19,630 bases of DNA, from contig CAYGHD010000011.1 in NCBI GenBank assembly GCA_964349675.1, forward strand, positions 1-19,630, given 5' to 3'. The DNA comes from GWA1-54-10 sp964349675. Lineage in GTDB: Bacteria > Patescibacteriota > Minisyncoccia > Phycocordibacterales > SBAW01. Of the stretch, positions 6,562-10,993 are shown in pieces (positions within the stretch are counted from its first letter, which is position 1; every line of letters begins with the position of its first letter). Position numbers and translations under genes: made by a program. The notes beneath the pieces were generated by a model. That model was not told the origin of the DNA and did no database searches. It worked only from the letters and a program-made list of their open reading frames with translations.

Positions 6562-7035
6562 TCAGGCGGCTTTTGGTGCCGCAACCCGACCATAGATGCG
6601 CTGCTGAAGCTCCTCTGGCCAATTGGCACAGAAGGAGACGTCGTCCAATGCCTCCTGCGATACACGCCCCGGATGCCAGAGCGAGTCGACCGCAAGTACA
6701 TTGCAGTACGCTTTTTCTCCCGTACTGTAATAGACCCGCAGAGCATCCTTGGAAACCTGGAGCACGTACCAGCTCCCGGTTGCCCGTTGGTCGAACCACG
6801 CGAGCCAGAGCATCAACGCACCGTTCACAGCTGCGCTGTAGACCGACGCGCCGGACGACTCTTGTTGGACAACTTGCTGTGCCCACGCAAGCACAGCGTT
6901 GACGTCTGTTTCTTCAGTGGGCGGCTCTTGCGGTGCCCGCCGTAGTGTCGCCAAGGCCGCCCACCGCCCAAGCTCCCCTGCTTGAGGGGACTCCAGCAGG
7001 TAGGCGTTGCCAAGATTTTTTGTACGAGGTCCCAA
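6562..7035 (-). CDS. hypothetical protein, TTG start, in the small-gene island
   Basis: This 157-aa soluble protein matches no family I know. The N-terminal half is alanine- and glutamine-rich and helical (NAVLAWAQQVVQQESSGASV). The second half has tryptophan-rich strands (LMLWLAWFDQRATGSWYVLQ) and ends in a helix with NWPEELQQRIYGRV. The start is TTG at 7035, chosen because a strong Shine-Dalgarno site GGAGGG lies four bases upstream (7040-7045). It has its own consensus-like promoter (7088-7116), a hairpin in the leader and an intrinsic terminator, so it is a complete one-gene unit. Like its island neighbours it uses a non-ATG start and a strong SD, unlike the leaderless ABC operon next to it. 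No signal peptide is seen. Confidence 0.72.
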   Translation of the reverse strand: MGPRTKNLGNAYLLESPQAGELGRWAALATLRRAPQEPPTEETDVNAVLAWAQQVVQQESSGASVYSAAVNGALMLWLAWFDQRATGSWYVLQVSKDALRVYYSTGEKAYCNVLAVDSLWHPGRVSQEALDDVSFCANWPEELQQRIYGRVAAPKAA

Positions 7036-7060
7036 TTAGCCCTCCATCTGTGTTATCAAC

Positions 7061-7116
7061 CGTGCAACTACTGCACGCACGAGCATAACTGTAACTGATT
7101 TATAACAAAAAGTCAA
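7061..7116 (-). promoter_or_regulatory. promoter and leader hairpin of the 157-aa gene
   Basis: TTGACT (7111-7116) and TACAGT (7088-7093) are spaced by 17 bp on the minus strand. The predicted leader of about 45 nt contains a six-bp hairpin (CGTGCA/TGCACG with a five-base loop, 7061-7077) and the SD site at 7040-7045. The promoter begins about 120 bases downstream of the hammerhead ribozyme. Nothing clear is seen in between, at 7117-7238. Confidence 0.6.
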
Positions 7117-7238
7117 TACTTCCACAGGGCCACGAGCCATGCACGGTGGTTAGAGGAGAGAGTTTTGTGCTCCGTCTTGCAAGCGCAGTTGGGAGCGTTC
7201 TCACACTATGCGTGACTCATGACCCTGTAGATATTTTT

Positions 7239-7305
7239 ACCTTTTCGTCCTTGTGACCGCAGAGGGCGGCGGACTCATCAGCCCGGGCACACACCCGAGG
7301 AAGGC
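7239..7305 (-). ncRNA. hammerhead ribozyme, stem III open
   Basis: The minus strand holds every element of a hammerhead core. Stem I is CUCGGG/CCCGGG (7294-7299 with 7282-7287), capped by loop UGUGUG. CUGAUGA follows at 7281-7275. Stem II starts with GUCC/GGAC (7271-7274 with 7247-7250), then a one-sided CACAA bulge (7251-7255), then GCCGC/GCGGU with a five-base loop. GAA is at 7246-7244. Stem III is GCCUU/AAGGU (7301-7305 with 7239-7243). The cleavage triplet is UUC, ending at 7300, so the cut should fall between 7300 and 7299. UGUG of loop I can pair with CACA of the stem II bulge, which is the kind of stem I-stem II contact that active natural hammerheads use. It lies 72 bases after the stop of the 108-aa gene, so it would cut the 3' part of that transcript. 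Stem III is short (five pairs, one G.U). Confidence 0.85.
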
Positions 7306-7372
7306 GGAGCGTTAACGTAGCTCCCTCCAGTATGCCTTTTGGCATCCTGGGTACGGCAGACTTGCAATCTGC
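7306..7372 (-). ncRNA. array of three hairpins directly upstream of the hammerhead
   Basis: In transcript order there are three stems. First is GCAGA/TCTGC with a seven-base loop (7356-7372). Second is a nine-bp stem CCAG-ATGCC/GGCAT-CTGG with an AAAA loop and one mismatch (7327-7350). Third is GGAGC/GCTCC (7306-7324), whose end abuts stem III of the ribozyme. They fill the space between the stop at 7378 and the ribozyme with almost no single-stranded gap. After self-cleavage they would form the structured 3' end of the 108-aa mRNA, which may protect it. The first stem resembles an anticodon arm, but no tRNA fold exists. Confidence 0.55.
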
Positions 7373-7377
7373 AGAGG

Positions 7378-7704
7378 TTACAAGATCTTCTTGATTTTGC
7401 ACTCCCGCACTTCGAGATCGATGTTGCCGTAGGTGGGCACATGCTCGCGGAGCGCCTTCAGGACGATGCAGAACTGAGCCTGAAAGACCGCGGCGTCAGT
7501 CCACGGCACCGTCGCCTCGATGATCGCCGCTTCCAGAGGCACACCCTTATCGTAAACCAGGTGGGTAGAAAACAGGACTGGAGGAAATTTGAAATTCCTC
7601 CAACCTGCTGCCACAGCAAATTGATCGCGAACCTGGCTGAGAGCCTGCTCCCCAATGGGGAGGCGCAGAATCGCACGAAAGTGGGTGCTCGATACTTCCA
7701 ACAT
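7378..7704 (-). CDS. hypothetical 108-aa protein carrying the hammerhead in its 3' UTR
   Basis: This is a soluble basic protein with mixed strands and helices (FRAILRLPIGEQALSQVRDQ, then AAIIEATVPWTDAAVFQAQF, ending DLEVRECKIKKIL). I recognise no family. The ATG at 7704 follows an SD-like GGAG at seven bases. Just upstream of that SD is a nine-bp hairpin (7723-7746) that might affect translation. The reading frame covers the whole stretch between upstream hairpins and downstream hairpins plus ribozyme, and the structures begin right after the stop, which supports the ORF as real. The plus-strand frame over it is a shadow. Promoter location is not clear; it may be read from the sORF region at about 8060. 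Confidence 0.65.
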   Translation of the reverse strand: MLEVSSTHFRAILRLPIGEQALSQVRDQFAVAAGWRNFKFPPVLFSTHLVYDKGVPLEAAIIEATVPWTDAAVFQAQFCIVLKALREHVPTYGNIDLEVRECKIKKIL

Positions 7705-7915
7705 ACCTTGTCTCCGTTTTTTGAGCGTTGGGTTTTACCAACACTCGGGTTTGCACAACTTCGGGGAACATTCCCCTCTTGAAAACTCGACGTATCAAGT
7801 ACTTAAGAGGGAGGGAGTCGTAGGGACTCCCAAGTTTGTGCACGTTTTATCATTCCTTCACGGGAATGTATATGTAGCCGGTGCACACGGCTTTGTTGCT
7901 CGCTAGAGCTTCGCA

Positions 7916-7936
7916 CTAGTTCACAGGCACCTCCTT
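7916..7936 (-). promoter_or_regulatory. perfect Shine-Dalgarno followed by a two-codon ORF
   Basis: The minus strand reads AAGGAGGTG (7928-7936), fully complementary to the usual 16S rRNA 3' end. It is followed five bases after GGAGG by GTG AAC TAG (7916-7924). The next in-frame sequence gives no long protein. Such a minimal ORF could trap ribosomes or couple translation to the structure downstream, or it could be a decayed gene start. Confidence 0.4.
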
Positions 7937-7959
7937 TTTTTAGGGAAACATTTTTTATA

Positions 7960-8013
7960 TTATCGCGCTTGCTTCCCTGCATTTGTTGTGGCGCTGGTGG
8001 TGGGATCTTCCAT
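7960..8013 (-). CDS. possible 17-aa sORF
   Basis: ATG at 8013 lies four bases after GGAGGA (8018-8023), the strongest type of ribosome site. The frame encodes MEDPTTSATTNAGKQAR and stops at 7960. It is hydrophilic with no signal peptide or membrane segment. It lies in the structured region upstream of the 108-aa gene and is followed by a second strong SD. It may be a leader peptide. Evidence is the ribosome site only, so confidence is low. Confidence 0.35.
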   Translation of the reverse strand: MEDPTTSATTNAGKQAR

Positions 8014-8120
8014 TGTCTCCTCCATGAAGTAGGGTCTGCATCGTGCATCCCCTTTTAAATTCTCTATTCGACTCGCTTTGCTCGCTCATAGCAAGCCGTC
8101 TGCGATCGAATACAGTGCTT

Positions 8121-8154
8121 AAAAGGAATGCCGACCACACGAAGTGTCGGCATT
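8121..8154 (-). terminator. intrinsic terminator after the 121-aa gene
   Basis: AATGCCGAC (8127-8135) and GTCGGCATT (8146-8154) form a perfect nine-bp stem. On the minus strand CCTTTT follows. It closes the operon that starts at about 9640. Confidence 0.7.
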
Positions 8155-8161
8155 AAGTTTT

Positions 8162-8187
8162 CCAGCCCGATTGTGCGTCGGGTCTGG
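8162..8187 (-). other. nine-bp hairpin between stop and terminator
   Basis: CCAG-CCCGA (8162-8170) pairs with TCGGG-t-CTGG (8178-8187), nine pairs with one bulged base. It lies between the 121-aa stop at 8204 and the terminator, with no T-run, so it may protect the mRNA 3' end. Confidence 0.45.
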
Positions 8188-8203
8188 TGGGCAAAAGAAC
8201 TAC

Positions 8204-8569
8204 CTACGAGTCCAAGTGGACCTCGCAGGAGACCGGCTTGTACTGCGTCGACCGCCTCGTGCAGAGCTTCCACGACCGGTACTTATACCGATCTCCGGCG
8301 CGGTTCACCCGCTCAAAGCGGTCGACGACGTGGTCGAGGCTGCCGCCGACGACCGGCCGCACGTCGCGGTTAACCAGCTGGGCGCGACGCGCCTGACTGG
8401 CCTGCCGGCGCACCTGCACGCGGAGGTTACCCTCCGCGAAGCCCTTGGCGACAACGACGCCGCCGCGGACGATAGCGACCTGGACGGGCCGCACCAGCCC
8501 ATAGGGGCTGGTCAGGATCTCGCCGGCCGACAGGACTTTCTCGTAAACCTTGGAGTTCGGAATATTCAC
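8204..8569 (-). CDS. hypothetical 121-aa protein, third gene of the island operon
   Basis: I recognise no family. The N-terminal half is strand-rich and hydrophobic (LTSPYGLVRPVQVAIVRGGV, then VVAKGFAEGN). The second half is very basic (VQVRRQASQARRAQLVNRD, then DRFERVNRAGDRYKYRSWK), which would suit nucleic acid binding. GTG at 8569 is the preferred start because AAGGA (8578-8582) lies eight bases upstream. The frame stays open to a TTG at 8596, but that start would place the SD inside the gene. It follows the Zn-ribbon gene after 74 bases that contain two hairpins, and it is followed by a hairpin and a terminator. The overlapping plus-strand frame is longer (165 codons) but has no ribosome site. 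Confidence 0.62.
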   Translation of the reverse strand: MNIPNSKVYEKVLSAGEILTSPYGLVRPVQVAIVRGGVVVAKGFAEGNLRVQVRRQASQARRAQLVNRDVRPVVGGSLDHVVDRFERVNRAGDRYKYRSWKLCTRRSTQYKPVSCEVHLDS

Positions 8570-8596
8570 GGTAACGTTCCTTTTTTCCCCAAACAA

Positions 8597-8643
8597 TCAG
8601 CGCCACTCGCTGACTGTAGAAGGGAGACCAGCCGAAGCTGATC
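8597..8643 (-). other. two intercistronic hairpins
   Basis: GACCAGC/GCTGATC (8626-8643, seven pairs, UUCG tetraloop on the minus strand) begins directly after the stop of the Zn-ribbon gene. TCAGCG/CGCTGA (8597-8613) follows it. They separate two genes of the same operon and could act as processing or stability elements. Confidence 0.5.
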
Positions 8644-8907
8644 TCAGTTGAGCCGGGGTCGTAAGACCACCAACTTTAAGGTTGACTCGCCATCCGGTTC
8701 GCAGTCTGGACAACAAGTGCTGAAGTCGATGCGCGCACCATGCGCGCCATTTTGCAACTCCTCCGTCAGTCCCCGCTTCAGCCTCGGGGGGAGGAAGGTT
8801 CGCAGCGTTTTCTCCGAAACCGGATATTCGCCGCAATTCGGGCACTTGAACAGGAAGGCGTGGGGCTCAGCAGCCTCGTTTTGCCTGTCAGATATTTTTT
8901 TTGTCAC
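8644..8907 (-). CDS. small zinc-ribbon-like protein
   Basis: This 87-aa protein has two cysteine pairs, CPNC (residues 22-25) and CCPDC (ending at residue 69), about 40 residues apart. That pattern fits a treble-clef or zinc-ribbon fold with an inserted helical segment (LRTFLPPRLKRGLTEELQNG). No named family is recognised. Zinc ribbons of this size usually bind nucleic acid or serve as adaptors. The start is GTG at 8907, five bases after AGGAGGG (8912-8918). It overlaps the stop of the gene before it by GTGA, so translation is coupled. It is the second gene of the operon driven from about 9640. No membrane segment is seen. Confidence 0.68.
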   Translation of the reverse strand: MTKKISDRQNEAAEPHAFLFKCPNCGEYPVSEKTLRTFLPPRLKRGLTEELQNGAHGARIDFSTCCPDCEPDGESTLKLVVLRPRLN

Positions 8908-9332
8908 ACAGCCCTCCTCGTGAGCTTTGTCTCGAAGCGTCCCGCAACACGGGCCGCCAGCACTGGAAGGTTTTTGACGTCCTCCAGTTTGACCAACAAG
9001 TCCGCCTTGCAGGCGTCCTTATTGTCGTTCAACGTGAGGTCGATGGTGACAACACATTCGGGCTTCTCACGAAGCTCGAAGAATCCATCGATGCCGTGCA
9101 GCACGTCTGCACAGCTCCCCACCGCGGTGCAAAACCGCACCGGCTGCCCGAGTTTTTCGGACACCAGCGCGACCAGCTTGGCCGCGGTCGGCGTTCGCAG
9201 CAGCGGCTGGTTCTTGCGAACCTCCTCCACCGCCTCCTTGTAGCGCATATGGGCACCCACCCACCGCGCCTTGCACGTACCGATCACCTTTTCTTCGAAG
9301 AGGTGCCCGGTCATTCCTGCCGTTTCGTTCAC
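8904..9332 (-). CDS. hypothetical protein, possible PD-(D/E)XK nuclease-like fold
   Basis: This 142-aa protein begins at GTG 9332, chosen because AGGGAGG (9338-9344) lies five bases upstream. The ATG seven codons earlier would contain that site. The N-terminal part is helical (HLFEEKVIGTCKARWVGAHM, then VRKNQPLLRTPTAAKLVALV). The second half has HGIDGFFEL followed by VVTIDLTLNDNKDACKADLL. A D...(D)xT/ExK arrangement of this kind occurs in restriction-endonuclease-like proteins, and CPR genomes often carry small unknown proteins with an IDLTLN motif. I offer this as a weak structural guess only. It is the first gene of the operon with the Zn-ribbon and the 121-aa proteins. Confidence 0.62.
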   Translation of the reverse strand: MNETAGMTGHLFEEKVIGTCKARWVGAHMRYKEAVEEVRKNQPLLRTPTAAKLVALVSEKLGQPVRFCTAVGSCADVLHGIDGFFELREKPECVVTIDLTLNDNKDACKADLLVKLEDVKNLPVLAARVAGRFETKLTRRAV

Positions 9333-9637
9333 AGTCACCTCCCTGGTGATCATAGGTCTCGCACTATGCGATCCCTCTTGCCATACCCAACACTAGAGGA
9401 CATCCTTAAGCACTCGTGCTCTTGGGCTCATCGGTTGAGGCCGGCGAAGAGGAACAACAAATGCAGTTGTCTTTTTACAGACAGTTATTCTGCGTTGTTT
9501 CTATCCGCTATTCTTTTGTCAAAGAATGTCTCTCTTTCGAGAGAAGTCGGAGGGCAAAATGGGCCAAAATATATAAAGATGTGCCTTTTGCCGCCCGGCT
9601 TCTCTCTACGACTCTCTCCTCTAAGAGGTCATCGTAT
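9333..9637 (-). promoter_or_regulatory. long structured 5' leader of the island operon
   Basis: Transcription from the promoter at 9644-9672 would make a leader of about 300 nt before the GTG at 9332. No protein with a ribosome site is seen in it. Several stems are visible on the minus strand: a nine-bp stem GGGC-CAAAA/TTTTG-GCCC with a GG bulge near 9560-9597, TCTCTC/GAGAGA with a GAAA tetraloop near 9530-9545, ATTCTTT/AAAGAAT with a GACA loop near 9512-9530, ACAAC/GTTGT near 9455-9472, and AGCAC/GTGCT near 9409-9420. I do not recognise a known riboswitch or ribozyme. Confidence 0.5.
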
Positions 9638-9643
9638 GCAAAC

Positions 9644-9672
9644 AGTATAGCAAGTTACTTGACGTTTGTCAA
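9644..9672 (-). promoter_or_regulatory. consensus promoter of the island operon
   Basis: On the minus strand TTGACA (9667-9672), 17 bp and TATACT (9644-9649) form one of the best sigma-70-type promoters in the window. A second TATACT-like box lies just upstream, so start sites may be multiple. Confidence 0.8.
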
Positions 9673-9675
9673 GTA
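9656..9675. repeat. 20-bp palindrome over the -35 box, candidate operator
   Basis: TACTTGAC (9656-9663) and GTCAAGTA (9668-9675) are perfect eight-bp arms with a four-base spacer. The palindrome covers the -35 hexamer and part of the spacer of the island promoter. This is the geometry of a dimeric repressor site. The binding protein is unknown. Confidence 0.6.
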
Positions 9676-9742
9676 TATTGTCTAGTATATGCAAAAAATG
9701 GCTTAAAATAAGGTTTTTTGGCCTTTCTGGCAAACATTTTAC

Positions 9743-10933
9743 TTACCGCACCGCCTTTGCAACCGCTTGCATGACCCCTTTATCAAAGGGACCAGGGATG
9801 ATTTTGTCTGCCACAGGCTTTTTGACCAATGCAGCCAGGTTGTGGGCCGCAGCGAGCTTCATCTTGTCGGTAATTTTGGTGACCTTATGGTCGAGCGCCC
9901 CGCGGAAGATGCCGGGGAACGCGAGTGAGTTGTTGATTTGGTTGGGGAAGTCGCTACGCCCTGTCGCCACCACTGCTGCCCCTCCTCGCTTTGCATCGTC
10001 CGGCATAATTTCGGGAATCGGGTTGGCAAGCCCAAAAACAATCGCCCGTGGGGCCATCATCTGTACATGCCGCGCCTGCATCAGCCCCGGGCCCGAGACG
10101 CCAACCACCGCGTCCGCCCCCGCAAGCGCCTCTTCTAAACCACCCTGCACATGGCGTGGGTTGGTTTGCTTGGCTAACACTTGCTTGTGCGGCTCTTTGC
10201 TCTCCACACGAATGACGCCCTTACTGTCGAGGACAATCACATCCTTAACTCCTGCCAAGAGCAGCAACTTGGTCACTGCGGTGCCTGCCGCACCAGCACC
10301 CGCCACAACGACTTTTAATTTCTTTAAGTCCTTCTTTACCACCTTTGCTGCATTAATGAGCGCCGCAAGCACCACAATTGCTGTGCCGTGCTGGTCGTCG
10401 TGCATCACAGGGATATTGAGCGCCGCTTTTACCCTCTCTTCAATCTCAAAACAGTTTGGTGCTGCAAAGTCTTCGAGGTTGATGCCACCAAACGCGGGCG
10501 CGATGCGCACAATAGTCTCGACAATCTCGTCGACATTCTGCGTGTCGAGTACAATCGGAAATGCGTCTACATCCGCAAACGATTTAAACAGCGCCGCCTT
10601 ACCCTCCATCACTGGCAATGCGCCATATGGCCCGATGTTGCCCAACCCCAACACCGCCGAGCCGTCGGAGATAACGGCGACCATGCGTTTTTTAATGGTG
10701 TACTCCTTTGCGAGCGTCTCTTGTTTTTTAATTGGATGGAGTTTGTGCTTGGTGCCCGCAACGAGCGTCGAGACAGCTGCAACGCCTGGCGTGTAGACCA
10801 AACTTAGGTCGTCTCTGCTTGTAACTGGCGCTGCTGCTTGGATGCGGATTTTGCCCCCGAGTTTTTTGTGTAATGCAATCGCCTTTCCTGCTGTGTTGCT
10901 TCCTGCACTGAGTTTGATCGAATGTGTTGCCAT
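9743..10933 (-). CDS. malic enzyme, NAD(P)-dependent
   Basis: This 396-aa protein oxidatively decarboxylates malate to pyruvate and CO2 and yields NADH or NADPH. It has the short bacterial layout without the phosphotransacetylase tail found in MaeB. Visible motifs are DLSLVYTPGVA (42-52, with the catalytic-region tyrosine), SDGSAVLGLGNIG (89-101), EGKA with Lys112, NLEDFAAPNCFEIEE (152-166), the metal-site HDDQHGTA (178-185), the Rossmann loop GAGAAG (212-217) and RSDFPNQINN near residue 325. The ATG at 10933 leaves an untranslated leader of about 24 nt from a TACAAT box on the minus strand near 10966-10971. It is divergent from recG and monocistronic. In fermentative CPR cells it is a usual source of pyruvate and reducing power. 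Cofactor preference cannot be read from the sequence. Confidence 0.95.
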   Translation of the reverse strand: MATHSIKLSAGSNTAGKAIALHKKLGGKIRIQAAAPVTSRDDLSLVYTPGVAAVSTLVAGTKHKLHPIKKQETLAKEYTIKKRMVAVISDGSAVLGLGNIGPYGALPVMEGKAALFKSFADVDAFPIVLDTQNVDEIVETIVRIAPAFGGINLEDFAAPNCFEIEERVKAALNIPVMHDDQHGTAIVVLAALINAAKVVKKDLKKLKVVVAGAGAAGTAVTKLLLLAGVKDVIVLDSKGVIRVESKEPHKQVLAKQTNPRHVQGGLEEALAGADAVVGVSGPGLMQARHVQMMAPRAIVFGLANPIPEIMPDDAKRGGAAVVATGRSDFPNQINNSLAFPGIFRGALDHKVTKITDKMKLAAAHNLAALVKKPVADKIIPGPFDKGVMQAVAKAVR

Positions 10934-10978
10934 ACCGTTGGTCAGATAAATGAATACGGGTCTATTGTAGCAAGCTTT

Positions 10979-10987
10979 TGGTATGAT
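10979..10987 (+). promoter_or_regulatory. extended -10 promoter of recG
   Basis: TGGTATGAT is an extended -10 box without a good -35 partner. The recG ATG at 10994 starts six bases later, so the mRNA should be leaderless. Confidence 0.6.
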
Positions 10988-10993
10988 TGGCGT

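Larger units (their letters stand above)
7705..8120 (-). other. hairpin-rich stretch with possible sORFs
   Basis: No long gene is present. The minus strand shows a nine-bp stem (GAGTGTTGG/CCAACGCTC, 7723-7746, one G.T), a palindrome GGGGAACATTCCCC (7763-7776) and a perfect seven-bp stem GGGAGTC/GACTCCC (7813-7831). It also has a two-codon ORF behind a perfect SD and a 17-aa sORF, listed separately. A 28-codon frame at 7955-8041 overlaps the sORF and is less well supported. This may be a long structured leader of the 108-aa gene. Confidence 0.5.

Noticed and set aside
6673..6945. Plus-strand frames over 6519-6945
   Set aside because: Arginine/proline-rich shadows of the minus-strand 157-aa gene, which has an SD, promoter and terminator.
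7327..7390. tRNA-Cys or tRNA-Ala around the anticodon-like stem at 7356-7372
   Set aside because: Only an anticodon-like arm exists. No acceptor, D-arm or T-arm can be formed on either strand.
7217..7402. Minus-strand frame of 61 codons across the hammerhead
   Set aside because: Its bases are explained by the hairpin array and ribozyme, and the frame starts inside the 108-aa gene.
8144..8641. Plus-strand frame of 165 codons
   Set aside because: It has no ribosome site. The opposite 121-aa frame has an SD and fits the operon, although I cannot fully exclude the plus frame.
9421..9450. CCGATGAG on the minus strand as a second hammerhead
   Set aside because: The core U is replaced by C and no GAA strand follows at a suitable distance.
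8901..9650. Plus-strand frame of 249 codons
   Set aside because: It covers the minus-strand gene, its leader and its promoter. Composition changes along its length and no motif is seen.
9666..10796. Plus-strand frame of 376 codons
   Set aside because: Exact shadow of the malic enzyme gene; serine/alanine-rich low-complexity translation.
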